Positions 5,897 to 12,288 of a DNA stretch of 12,288 nt are shown here, one piece after another. Source of the DNA: DATDUW01 sp035290185 (GTDB lineage: Bacteria > Patescibacteriota > Patescibacteriia > UBA9934 > GWF2-40-263); contig DATDUW010000040.1 in the NCBI GenBank assembly GCA_035290185.1, forward strand, positions 1 to 12,288, read 5' to 3'. A model generated the notes under the pieces. The model worked only from the letters and a program-made list of their open reading frames with translations, was not told where the DNA came from and did no database searches. The stretch's first letter is position 1. Each line of letters starts with the position of its first letter. Both the position numbers and the translations under genes were made by a program.

Positions 5897-6884
5897 AAAG
5901 GTTCATTGGAGAGGTGAGAAGAGAGATGACGGCCAATTCGACGGCAGTCCGTTCCGTATATTTTCCCGTTTTGACGCCCGCATCCAAGCGACAAAAGAGG
6001 CGATGGATTTCAAAAAGCGTTTGCAAAGGGAAAGATCGCGCTTGGGAAAAGGCTTTGCGCATCGCGAACGGGTGAACATTGAGCATTTTGGCGGCTTCAC
6101 CGGCTTCCACACGCGGCAATTCTCCACGGAATGCAGAAGCACCTAGTAAAAGTCGAACATGACGGACAAGCAGGTGAAAAATCATACCATCAGCCGTGCC
6201 AGCCAGACGTTCTTTTTCAAGAAGCTGAACGGCCAGAGATCCACGGCGAGTAGCCACGGCATCCATGAAGTCAAAAACACGCGAAGGAAATTGTGAGATG
6301 ACAAGTTCTTCGACGTTTGACTTGGTTAAGGGAAGGCCCGGCACATAAGCGGTAAGTTTTTTTAGCTCCCCGTCCATGCGCCAAAGATCGGAACCAACGC
6401 GATCCGCAAGGGCGCGTATTGCGTTCGGTTCGGCCGTCGCGTTCAATGTTCGAATGCGCGTAGCGATCCACCGTTCGAGTTCCCGACCCTGGAGGAGGGG
6501 AAAATCGTAAGCAATAGTTTCTGGGAGGGAAGTGATCTGTACGAAGAAGGATTTTTTGGCGAGCTCCCCGACCCCGGTGTCTTCCCAGAAGAGGAGAATG
6601 GTTGACGCGGGCACGCGGGCACAGACCTCGATCCAGGATTTTTCCGTATTTTTTTTCTTTTCTTCCAAGAGATTGTGAATGACAACCATGCGCCGTTCGG
6701 CTAAAAACGGAGCACTGCAAGCCTGTTGAAACACGTCTGCGGGCGTAGGTATCTTTCCAGAATTCTCTGGAAAGGAAGAAAAATTGAATCCGGAGGGATC
6801 GAATTTTTTTTGAAAGGCCTGATGTAATTCTTCGACTTTTTCTTTGGAGCGGAAGGTATCCGTGCCCGTTACCAAGATGATCAT
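5895..6884 (-). CDS. holA: DNA polymerase III delta subunit
   Basis: The delta subunit (329 residues) opens the beta sliding clamp in the clamp loader. The start MIILVTGTDTFRSKEKVEEL is typical of the family, in which the N-terminal AAA+-like domain has no functional Walker A. Further family marks are APFLAERRMVVIHNLL at about 58-73, the RELERWIATRI segment in the middle, and the ELKKLTAY...VEELVISQFPSRVFDFMDAV region leading into the C-terminal collar domain, which ends near HRLFCRLDAGVKTGKYTERTAVELAV. It is the last gene of polA-pgeF-holA, 12 bases after the pgeF stop. No Shine-Dalgarno is seen; TAAGAT lies 9 bases before the ATG, so a separate leaderless transcript is possible beside read-through. 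Its TAA overlaps the shared terminator. Confidence 0.93.
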   Translation of the reverse strand: MIILVTGTDTFRSKEKVEELHQAFQKKFDPSGFNFSSFPENSGKIPTPADVFQQACSAPFLAERRMVVIHNLLEEKKKNTEKSWIEVCARVPASTILLFWEDTGVGELAKKSFFVQITSLPETIAYDFPLLQGRELERWIATRIRTLNATAEPNAIRALADRVGSDLWRMDGELKKLTAYVPGLPLTKSNVEELVISQFPSRVFDFMDAVATRRGSLAVQLLEKERLAGTADGMIFHLLVRHVRLLLGASAFRGELPRVEAGEAAKMLNVHPFAMRKAFSQARSFPLQTLFEIHRLFCRLDAGVKTGKYTERTAVELAVISLLTSPMNL

Positions 6885-6893
6885 AGTGGCCGT

Positions 6894-6923
6894 ATCTTAG
6901 GGATGGATTCCAATAACGGACAA
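6894..6923 (-). promoter_or_regulatory. Possible internal promoter for holA
   Basis: TTGTCC (6918-6923), an 18-base spacer and TAAGAT (6894-6899) on the minus strand resemble a promoter inside the end of pgeF. The -10 overlaps the pgeF stop codon and ends 9 bases before the holA ATG, the same spacing as at ftsK and recA. Chance is not excluded. Confidence 0.3.
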
Positions 6924-7634
6924 GAGACTTTCCTCTGCGTGGTGTGTTCGGTGGTAGGAAAAGAAAAGGTCGGGATGACAGGATGTACATGGAGCTGAAA
7001 CGTCAATTTTTCCAGGAAGGACACCTGCCTTACAAAGCTGGCGGATGGCAACGGAACGTAGGTTTACAAAAATTTGTTTGTCTCTAAAAAGAAAATCTTC
7101 CTCGAAAGCCCCGGCCATGTGTAAATCTTGGACCCGTTCTCCATAGATGTTGTAACAACACGGACCAATAGAGGGACCAATTGCGACGATAAGATCAGCT
7201 GGGTTCGATTTTTGCAATCGGAATGCTTTCACAGCAGCATACGGCATCCTTGCCGCAATTCCTTTCCACCCCGCGTGAAAAAGGCCGACAGTGCGACGGA
7301 GAGGATCGATAATAAAGATAGGCAGACAATCGGCTGTTTTTACTCCCAAAAACCGCGCGGGAACGTTCGTTATGAGCCCGTCTGTTTTTGGGATGTATGG
7401 TGGAGCCGCTGTATCTAGGAAAGCTATTTTTCTTTTATGGACGTTTCCGGAGAATGTTACGGATGTCGGAATCACTCCAATATTTTTTAAAAAAGTCCGT
7501 CGATTTTCAACGAAGGGGTCCTCTATTTCATCAGAATTTGGGTAGTGCAGCGAGCCGAAAATACGTGTGGATGTGGTGTGGATGAGCCAAGGGAAGGGGA
7601 GAAGGAGAGGGGACTGCCAAACGGAAGAAAGCAT
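6897..7634 (-). CDS. pgeF: Peptidoglycan editing factor PgeF / YfiH-type laccase-domain protein
   Basis: A 245-residue single-domain protein of the DUF152/YfiH (CNF1) family. Members have been described as a multicopper-oxidase-like polyphenol oxidase, as a purine nucleoside enzyme, and as an editing factor that keeps L-Ser out of the peptidoglycan stem peptide. The metal-site residues are present: His66 in SGNVHKRK, Cys103 in TADCLPI and His120 in HAGWKG. GPSIGPCCY (153-161) and the CTSCHPDLFFSYHR region (216-229), where FFSYRR is usual, also fit. It lies between polA and holA with only 3 bases after the polA stop and no Shine-Dalgarno, so translation probably depends on coupling to polA. 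Its presence in a replication-gene cluster says little about its own substrate. Confidence 0.92.
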   Translation of the reverse strand: MLSSVWQSPLLLPFPWLIHTTSTRIFGSLHYPNSDEIEDPFVENRRTFLKNIGVIPTSVTFSGNVHKRKIAFLDTAAPPYIPKTDGLITNVPARFLGVKTADCLPIFIIDPLRRTVGLFHAGWKGIAARMPYAAVKAFRLQKSNPADLIVAIGPSIGPCCYNIYGERVQDLHMAGAFEEDFLFRDKQIFVNLRSVAIRQLCKAGVLPGKIDVSAPCTSCHPDLFFSYHRTHHAEESLLSVIGIHP

Positions 7635-7637
7635 ATT

Positions 7638-10325
7638 TTACAAACGGAGTTTTTCAAGGTCTCCCCACGACGGGCCGACCTCTACGTCAACGAGGAGGGG
7701 AACGTCCAGGGTTACGACGGTTTCCATAATGTGTTTAATCCCTTGGGCTGCTTCGTACACAAAGGATTTTTCAACCTCAAATAAAAGTTCATCGTGAACT
7801 TGAAGCAGAAGGTGTACACGGTCTTCCGCGCCTTTTTTGCGACAGACTGTTCGAATCCAACCATCGATCTGCACCATAGTCATTTTGATGAGATCCGCTT
7901 CCGTTCCTTGGATGGGCATGTTAAGGGCCATGCGTTCGGTAGCGGCGCGCAGAGCTGGCACGCCAGAGTGAATTTCGGGGAGGTGGCGGCGACGGCCGAA
8001 GAGCGTCTCGACGTACCCGAGCTGTTGAGCCTGAATTTTTGTTTCGTCCAGATAAACATGCACCGCATGATGGATTTCGAAAAAGCGGTCAATGAACAGT
8101 TGCGCTTCCTCAAAAGAAAGGCCGGTCGAGCGCGCGAGCGATCGTGGTCCCATACCATAGAGAATACCAAAGTTGATTGCTTTGGCTGCGCGACGTTGTT
8201 CGGGTGTCACGGTCTCTTCTTTCGTATCCCAAAGTTCTGCGGCCGTGCGTCGATGAATGTCTGCTCCGTCGCGAAATGCCTGAAGAAACGGTTGGTCTTT
8301 GGCAATGGCGGCCATGAGTCGGAGCTCGATTTGGGAGTAGTCGCAGGCAAGGAATTGTTTTCCTTTTTCAGGAATAAACGCCCGGCGGATGGATTGTCCA
8401 AGGGTGGTTTTGATCGGGATATTTTGAAGATTGGGATCAGAGGAAGAAAGTCTTCCGGTTGTTGTTACGGCTTGTTGAAATGTCGTGTGAATCCGTCCGT
8501 CTGAAGTGACAAGTGTTGGAAGAACATCAACGTAGGTAGACGCAAGCTTGGCGATCTCGCGATGTTCTTGGATGAGCGGGACCACCGGATGGATTTCCGC
8601 CAATTTTTCAAGTTCAGAAGCCGCAGTTGAAAGGCCTTCCTTTGTTTTTTTTACGCCTTTTGTGGAAAGAGCGAGGACGTCAAATAGGACGTGCGCGATT
8701 TGGGAAGGGGAGTTGACGTTGAAGGGAGACCCGGCGATTTTGTGGATTTTTTTTGTGAGGCGTTCAAGCGTTTTTTCAAAGGTTTTGGAAAGATTTTTTA
8801 GCAGATCCGTATCGAGGCGGATGCCAGCGTGTTCCATGTGAAAGAGGATGGAGATCAGCGGCATTTCGGTTTCTTCGTAGAGGTGCCACAACCCGTCTAC
8901 CTTGAGTCTTTTTTCTAGGTGTTTTTGGAGGGCGGGTAAGCAGGCGGCAGACGCGACGGGGTCTTCGATTTCCACACCACGAACCATTTTCGTGTCGCCT
9001 ATTTCGCTCTGTAGGATATGGGGGAGGTCGTGGTCCCGGCCGCCGGCTTCCAACAGGTAACCCGCAATCCGAATGTCCTTCCATCGGATGCGTTCCGTCA
9101 GAGGCAAGGAAGCCGGTGCCGTGGCCGCCAGCAGGTGGAAAATGCGTTTGACGTCGTGAGCGGCCACGGATCCCGCAGCCGACAAGGCAGCGAGAATTTC
9201 TTCAATCGGTTCGGCTGTGGGATCCGGGACCACAACCGTCAGATCCCCGGAAGAGACGGAAACAAAGGCAAGACGGTTCCCAAATAAGTCCACCCCTTTT
9301 TCTCCAAGGGCGAATCCTAAAATTTTGGCTCCGGAAAACGCCTGTAGATGTTGACGAAGTTCCTGTAAATTCGTGGTCGTTACGGTTTTTTTTGTCTCGT
9401 TTTTCTTTTCGATATTTTCGACGGTTTTTTCTGAGGGGGAGGAATATTTTTTGAGCAGAGTTTTGAATGCAAGTTCTTGGAACAAACGAACGAGAGATTC
9501 CTTCTCCGGAGCCGTTCGGCGGTATCCTTCTTCGCTGAGCGGAAGAGGGACGTCGTTGACGATTCGAACCAATAGACGACTTTTCAAGGCCAGTTCTTTT
9601 TTTCCTTGCATTTTTTTGGCAGCTTTTGGCGAAACCTCTCCACGTTCCAAGGCTTCAAAGAGAGATTCCACTGTTTTGAATTTTTGAATGAGTTCCGTCG
9701 CGGTTTTTTCTCCTACGCCTGGAACGCCCGGCACGTTGTCCGAGGGGTCTCCGCGCAGAGCCTTGTAGTCGACGAGCCGTTCCGGGCCGAATCCGAAACG
9801 TTCTTCCACTGCGGCTTCATCGTAAAGTTTTGTTTCGGAAAGGCCTTTTTGAAAGAAAAGGACGCGTACGCGTGGATCGACAAGCTGGAGGGCATCTAGA
9901 TCCCCGGTTACGATTAAGACGTCCATTCCGTTCCCTGAGGCCTGGCGGGCGATGGTTCCAATAACGTCATCGGCCTCGAATCCCTCTGCGCTTGCATTTT
10001 GAATTCCGTAGAGGTGGACGATCTGTTTGGCAAGGGGAATCTGATCGTAGAATTCCTGGGATTGTTTTACGCGTTGTGCCTTATACTCCGGGGAGGCTTC
10101 GTGGCGGAATGTTTTTCCCGGCAGGTCCCAGGCAACGGCCATGTGCGATGGGTGACGGCTCTCAAGGAGCTTCTCAAGGACCATGGTAAATCCATAAACG
10201 GCATTAACGACCCTTCCATCGTGTGTGGAAAGTGGTGGAAGCGCATGCCAGGCCCGATGAAGCAGGGCATTGCCGTCGAGAATAAGGAAAAGGGGAGACG
10301 TCGTTGTCTCACTAAGATTTGACAT
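7638..10325 (-). CDS. polA: DNA polymerase I with inactive 3'-5' exonuclease domain
   Basis: Family A polymerase, 895 residues, used in Okazaki-fragment processing and repair. The N-terminal 5' nuclease is intact: LILDGNALLHRAWHALP from about 14, EGFEADDVIGTIA, TGDLDALQLV and GDPSDNVPGVPGVGEKTA. The polymerase motifs are present: motif A DYSQIELR with Asp662, motif B KAINFGILYG, and motif C QVHDELLFEV with Asp845. The middle domain keeps the fold outline, but the proofreading carboxylates are missing: where FDTET is expected it reads GFALGEKG, and the NxxxD site reads AHDVKRI. This resembles Taq and Bst polymerases. The start at 10325 is chosen because it opens the nuclease domain directly; an in-frame codon at 10487 would add 54 unrelated residues and cross the upstream gene's terminator. 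No Shine-Dalgarno is present, and a TACAAT hexamer lies 6 bases upstream. Confidence 0.97.
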   Translation of the reverse strand: MSNLSETTTSPLFLILDGNALLHRAWHALPPLSTHDGRVVNAVYGFTMVLEKLLESRHPSHMAVAWDLPGKTFRHEASPEYKAQRVKQSQEFYDQIPLAKQIVHLYGIQNASAEGFEADDVIGTIARQASGNGMDVLIVTGDLDALQLVDPRVRVLFFQKGLSETKLYDEAAVEERFGFGPERLVDYKALRGDPSDNVPGVPGVGEKTATELIQKFKTVESLFEALERGEVSPKAAKKMQGKKELALKSRLLVRIVNDVPLPLSEEGYRRTAPEKESLVRLFQELAFKTLLKKYSSPSEKTVENIEKKNETKKTVTTTNLQELRQHLQAFSGAKILGFALGEKGVDLFGNRLAFVSVSSGDLTVVVPDPTAEPIEEILAALSAAGSVAAHDVKRIFHLLAATAPASLPLTERIRWKDIRIAGYLLEAGGRDHDLPHILQSEIGDTKMVRGVEIEDPVASAACLPALQKHLEKRLKVDGLWHLYEETEMPLISILFHMEHAGIRLDTDLLKNLSKTFEKTLERLTKKIHKIAGSPFNVNSPSQIAHVLFDVLALSTKGVKKTKEGLSTAASELEKLAEIHPVVPLIQEHREIAKLASTYVDVLPTLVTSDGRIHTTFQQAVTTTGRLSSSDPNLQNIPIKTTLGQSIRRAFIPEKGKQFLACDYSQIELRLMAAIAKDQPFLQAFRDGADIHRRTAAELWDTKEETVTPEQRRAAKAINFGILYGMGPRSLARSTGLSFEEAQLFIDRFFEIHHAVHVYLDETKIQAQQLGYVETLFGRRRHLPEIHSGVPALRAATERMALNMPIQGTEADLIKMTMVQIDGWIRTVCRKKGAEDRVHLLLQVHDELLFEVEKSFVYEAAQGIKHIMETVVTLDVPLLVDVEVGPSWGDLEKLRL

Positions 10326-10331
10326 GAAAGT

Positions 10332-10360
10332 ATTGTAGGGGGTTTGGGAGAGAAAAACAA
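10332..10360 (-). promoter_or_regulatory. polA promoter, leaderless geometry, -35 inside a terminator U-run
   Basis: On the minus strand TTGTTT (10355-10360), a 17-base spacer and TACAAT (10332-10337, five of six consensus bases) form a promoter. Only 6 bases separate the -10 from the polA ATG, so the mRNA would start at or next to the start codon. The -35 is part of the U-run of the preceding gene's terminator. Confidence 0.6.
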
Positions 10361-10383
10361 AACCGGACCCAGAACAGGCCCGG
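10353..10383 (-). terminator. Rho-independent terminator of the 303-residue protein gene
   Basis: On the minus strand CCGGGCC and GGTCCGG form a 7-bp stem with one G-T pair (10363-10383) and a 7-base loop, followed directly by TTTTGTTTTT (10353-10362). The stop codon of the upstream gene is 18 bases before the hairpin. Confidence 0.85.
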
Positions 10384-10401
10384 ACGAAAGGGATGAGGGT
10401 T

Positions 10402-11313
10402 TTATCCAAACATCTCGGCCAGAGGGGAAAGAGCTGGTGGGGGAAGAACAAGACGGAAATCGTTCCGTTCAAACATTCCAGCCCCAAATCTCCGTGTGAC
10501 CGCTACAAGGTGAGTCACGCCACCCTTTTTTGTCACAGAGAGGATCTGTCCAATGTGGGTTGTGTCTTCGATTGGTTCCCCAAGGGAAGGGACAAATTGT
10601 ATCTGTCCCCTTTTTTGAGTCAGGTGATACAACTGGTGCCAGGTTCGGCCGTTCCGCATGGTGACAATGACATCGCCCCCGCAGATACAACCAAACATAG
10701 AAAGAGGATGGGGAAGTTCCCAAATTTTGATTGGGGCGGGAATTTTTTTTTGGGACACTGCCTCGAGGAGCTGGCCTCGGGCGTATCCACAGATCTGGGG
10801 GTCACCGACCTCTCCAAACCCCAGAATTTCTTCCTGAGGATCGACAAGGAATTCCGTTTTTTCTGGTAGGGGAAGGAAAATGGAGCCCACTTCCTTTTTT
10901 CGAACAAAGACGACGCGTCCACCAGGACGCCCATCGTTTGATCCACCGAGAAGGATCAATTCCCGTACCCCCGCAGTCTTCAGGAGTCCTGAGAGATGAA
11001 AGATGAGAAAACTATAGCTTGGATTCTCTCTTGCGGAGACCCCCACACAATCTAAAACCAAATCTTCACCAAAAAGAGCAACCCAGAAGAGATAATCCAT
11101 TCCTGATCTATCTTTCGGGTTCGCTATTTCCAGAGCCCCGATATTTCGGAAGCATTCTTTTTTTTGGTTTGAAAGTCCGTCATCCCGTACCACGATATGA
11201 AGAAGCCCTTTTTTTGAAATACCGATTTTGACGATGCTTCGAAGTTGGTTGTTTTCAAGGACAGCAAAGACCTCATACATGGATTTTGCTGCCCCCACGA
11301 GTTCAAAGAACAT
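10402..11313 (-). CDS. Uncharacterised 303-residue protein; possible S24/S26-like C-terminal fold
   Basis: I do not recognise this protein. It has the best expression signals in the window: AAGGAG (11320-11325) 6 bases before the ATG, a consensus -35 upstream and a clear terminator downstream. It has no signal peptide or convincing membrane helix, so it is probably cytosolic. The N-terminal half mixes beta strands and helices (VFAVLENNQLRSIVKIGIS; GMDYLFWVALFGEDLVLDCVGVS; VRELILLGGSNDGRPGGRVV). The C-terminal part, about 195-275, is beta-rich. There SM (205-206) followed by GD (213-214) has the spacing of the S24/S26 peptidase motif SMxPxIxxGD, and LYHLT, SLGEPIED and IGQILSV follow in the order expected of that fold. 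The motif proline is replaced by Gly and the partner base is not clear, so it may be inactive or unrelated. A signal-peptidase or LexA-type role is not claimed. Confidence 0.85.
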   Translation of the reverse strand: MFFELVGAAKSMYEVFAVLENNQLRSIVKIGISKKGLLHIVVRDDGLSNQKKECFRNIGALEIANPKDRSGMDYLFWVALFGEDLVLDCVGVSARENPSYSFLIFHLSGLLKTAGVRELILLGGSNDGRPGGRVVFVRKKEVGSIFLPLPEKTEFLVDPQEEILGFGEVGDPQICGYARGQLLEAVSQKKIPAPIKIWELPHPLSMFGCICGGDVIVTMRNGRTWHQLYHLTQKRGQIQFVPSLGEPIEDTTHIGQILSVTKKGGVTHLVAVTRRFGAGMFERNDFRLVLPPPALSPLAEMFG

Positions 11314-11319
11314 TTTTTA

Positions 11320-11325
11320 CTCCTT
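11320..11325 (-). promoter_or_regulatory. Strong Shine-Dalgarno of the 303-residue protein
   Basis: AAGGAG on the minus strand, 6 bases from the ATG at 11313. It is the best ribosome binding site in the window and contrasts with the replication genes, most of which have none. It fixes the start of this gene. Confidence 0.8.
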
Positions 11326-11352
11326 TTTGAGGGAACACGAAACACGAACCGT

Positions 11353-11381
11353 AGTATTCAAGAGAAAAGAAAAAATGTCAA
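11353..11381 (-). promoter_or_regulatory. Promoter of the 303-residue protein with AT-rich upstream element
   Basis: A perfect -35 TTGACA (11376-11381), a 17-base spacer and AATACT (11353-11358, four of six) lie on the minus strand. The predicted start near 11346 gives a leader of about 33 bases with the Shine-Dalgarno. Upstream at 11391-11421 is an AT-rich stretch with a 9-base direct repeat ATTAAAATT (11391-11399 and 11413-11421, 22 bases apart), which could act as an UP element. Confidence 0.65.
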
Positions 11382-11409
11382 TGAGCGGTGATTAAAATTT
11401 CGCTTATTT

Positions 11410-11442
11410 AAAATTAAAATTCCATTCTTGAACTCAAGAATG
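11410..11442 (-). terminator. Probable terminator of the Gmad2-GerMN gene
   Basis: CATTCTTG and CAAGAATG (11423-11442) form a perfect 8-bp stem with a 4-base loop, 31 bases past the stop at 11474. On the minus strand it is followed by GAATTTTAATTTT, an interrupted T-run. The AT-rich stem and imperfect T-run make it weaker than the other three terminators. The same hairpin reads on the plus strand but has no upstream gene there. Confidence 0.55.
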
Positions 11443-11473
11443 ACTCAAAAATCACGATGATTCCCCCTCATCT

Positions 11474-12288
11474 TTAAATCCCGCCATGGACGATTTCTAC
11501 TTCTTTGACAATAGGAAATTGTTGTAAGGTTTCGCGGATTTGTGCTTCGATTCCCTCCTCTTGGCACGGATTTCCGACGGGCGAGACAAGTGTGATCGTT
11601 GCCACGCCGCCGCTGATGACAAAGGATCGGATGATAAATCCGTTGGGGATTTGCGTATCATATCCTTGCAGGATTTCTTCCTGGGTTGGACCGGAAAGCA
11701 GTTCATGGAGTGCCGCGCGTCCCTCTGTTGCTGTTTGGGCTACGGTGCGAGAAACGGGAAAAACGGATGAACAGGATGCAGTTGGATTCAGGCGATTCTT
11801 TTGAAGAAAGATTTGAAATGTCGATGTTCTTTCGGAAAGAAGGCGGAGCGGAACGGAGACGAGGTTCTGTTCGGAACCATCAGCAGCCGAGAGAGAAAAC
11901 ACATCAAGCGTAAAATTTTTTTCCGGAAGCGTGGGAAGATAGACTTCGAATTGGAATGGTCCGAAGGTTCCGACTTCCGTTGCCGCGGCTGTACCAAAAC
12001 CCGAGGCGCGTTCCGTACCCATCGAGTCTTTTACACGCCAGACGTAGCTATTTTCGAAGGTTCGGGCGAAACCACCGACCAGGAGCGGAGAGGTAACCGT
12101 TGCCTCCGGCTCTGGAAAGAAGACAACGATATTCTCTCTATCGCGGGCGCGGATCGTGCGGGCCGTGACTTCCAGACTGGAACGATCCCGGGTGCCATAC
12201 ACCTCCACCAAGACTCCATTTTTTAGGAAAATTTCCGCAGAAGATTTTTCTCCATCGGTTTCAAAGGAAACTCCCTCTTCCCACCGGA
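11474..12288 (-). CDS. Gmad2 and GerMN domain protein, N-terminus beyond the window
   Basis: The frame stays open from the TAA at 11474-11476 to the right edge, giving 270 visible residues. A TTG codon at 12211 is not a convincing start, since coding continues upstream (ending VSFETDGEKSSAEIFLKNGV before it). The first visible segment, with VLVEVYGTRDRSSLEVTARTIRA, resembles a short beta-barrel repeat of the G-V-x-G...A-x-x-I type. A Gmad2 domain follows (EATVTSPLLVGGFARTFE through EVYLPTL), then a GerMN domain (RAALHELLSGPTQEE, IPNGFIIRSFVISGGVATITLV). Gmad2 is an Ig-like domain and GerMN is found in GerM and other extracytoplasmic proteins, so an envelope lipoprotein or secreted protein is likely. 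A signal sequence would lie outside the window. No sporulation role is implied: these domains are widespread in non-sporulating bacteria. Confidence 0.85.
   Translation of the reverse strand, partial: RWEEGVSFETDGEKSSAEIFLKNGVLVEVYGTRDRSSLEVTARTIRARDRENIVVFFPEPEATVTSPLLVGGFARTFENSYVWRVKDSMGTERASGFGTAAATEVGTFGPFQFEVYLPTLPEKNFTLDVFSLSAADGSEQNLVSVPLRLLSERTSTFQIFLQKNRLNPTASCSSVFPVSRTVAQTATEGRAALHELLSGPTQEEILQGYDTQIPNGFIIRSFVISGGVATITLVSPVGNPCQEEGIEAQIRETLQQFPIVKEVEIVHGGI

Noticed and set aside
7794..8504. 236-codon plus-strand frame opposite polA
   Set aside because: It overlaps the polymerase motifs of polA on the other strand, so it is a shadow frame.
10326..10487. 54-residue N-terminal extension of polA
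   Set aside because: It would run through the terminator and promoter and into the upstream gene, and has no homology to polymerase I; the 5' nuclease domain starts right after the ATG at 10325.
12209..12211. TTG as the start of the Gmad2-GerMN gene
   Set aside because: The frame continues open to the window edge with protein-like sequence, so this is an internal leucine codon and the true start is outside.
1..12288. CRISPR array, insertion sequence, prophage or defence island
   Set aside because: No regularly spaced repeats, transposase, integrase, terminal inverted repeats or defence-type domains were seen; the content is housekeeping.

Overview
This 12.3 kb window is a gene-dense bacterial chromosomal segment with housekeeping content. 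It most resembles a member of the Candidate Phyla Radiation (Patescibacteria). The grounds are: three tandem two-membrane-helix proteins of the T4SS-pilin-like type common in these genomes; a compact FtsK/RodZ-like/RecA block; a Gmad2-GerMN protein; very short intergenic gaps; many starts without a Shine-Dalgarno sequence; and a short palindromic element right after a tRNA. The lineage is an inference from gene content. The standard code reads all genes, and the twelve visible stops are eleven TAA, one TAG and no TGA.

Layout. Positions 1-1042 (+) hold three paralogous small pilin-like membrane proteins, the first cut by the window edge. A strong bidirectional hairpin terminator (1057-1092) separates them from a minus-strand block that reads ftsK (2985-5297), a RodZ-like gene (2215-2922) and recA (1103-2134). 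A divergent intergenic region (5298-5440) carries a promoter for ftsK on the minus strand and one for tRNA-Ala(GGC) followed by rpsT on the plus strand. rpsT ends inside a hairpin terminator shared with the convergent minus-strand cluster polA (7638-10325), pgeF (6897-7634) and holA (5895-6884), whose gaps are 3 and 12 bases. Upstream of polA are an unrecognised 303-residue protein (10402-11313) with its own consensus promoter, strong Shine-Dalgarno and terminator, and then a Gmad2-GerMN protein (11474 to the right edge, N-terminus outside the window).

How the genes fit together. DNA replication and repair (polA, holA, recA), chromosome segregation and division (ftsK), cell shape (RodZ-like), translation (rpsT, tRNA-Ala) and envelope functions (pgeF, Gmad2-GerMN, pilin-like proteins) sit side by side, as expected for core chromosome. 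No insertion sequence, phage gene, CRISPR array or toxin-antitoxin pair was seen. The points most worth a second look are: -10-like hexamers placed 6-9 bases upstream of several ATG codons, which suggest leaderless mRNAs; the stacking of terminators with promoters and stop codons; and the unknown 303-residue protein, whose C-terminal half has a pattern reminiscent of the S24/S26 peptidase fold.
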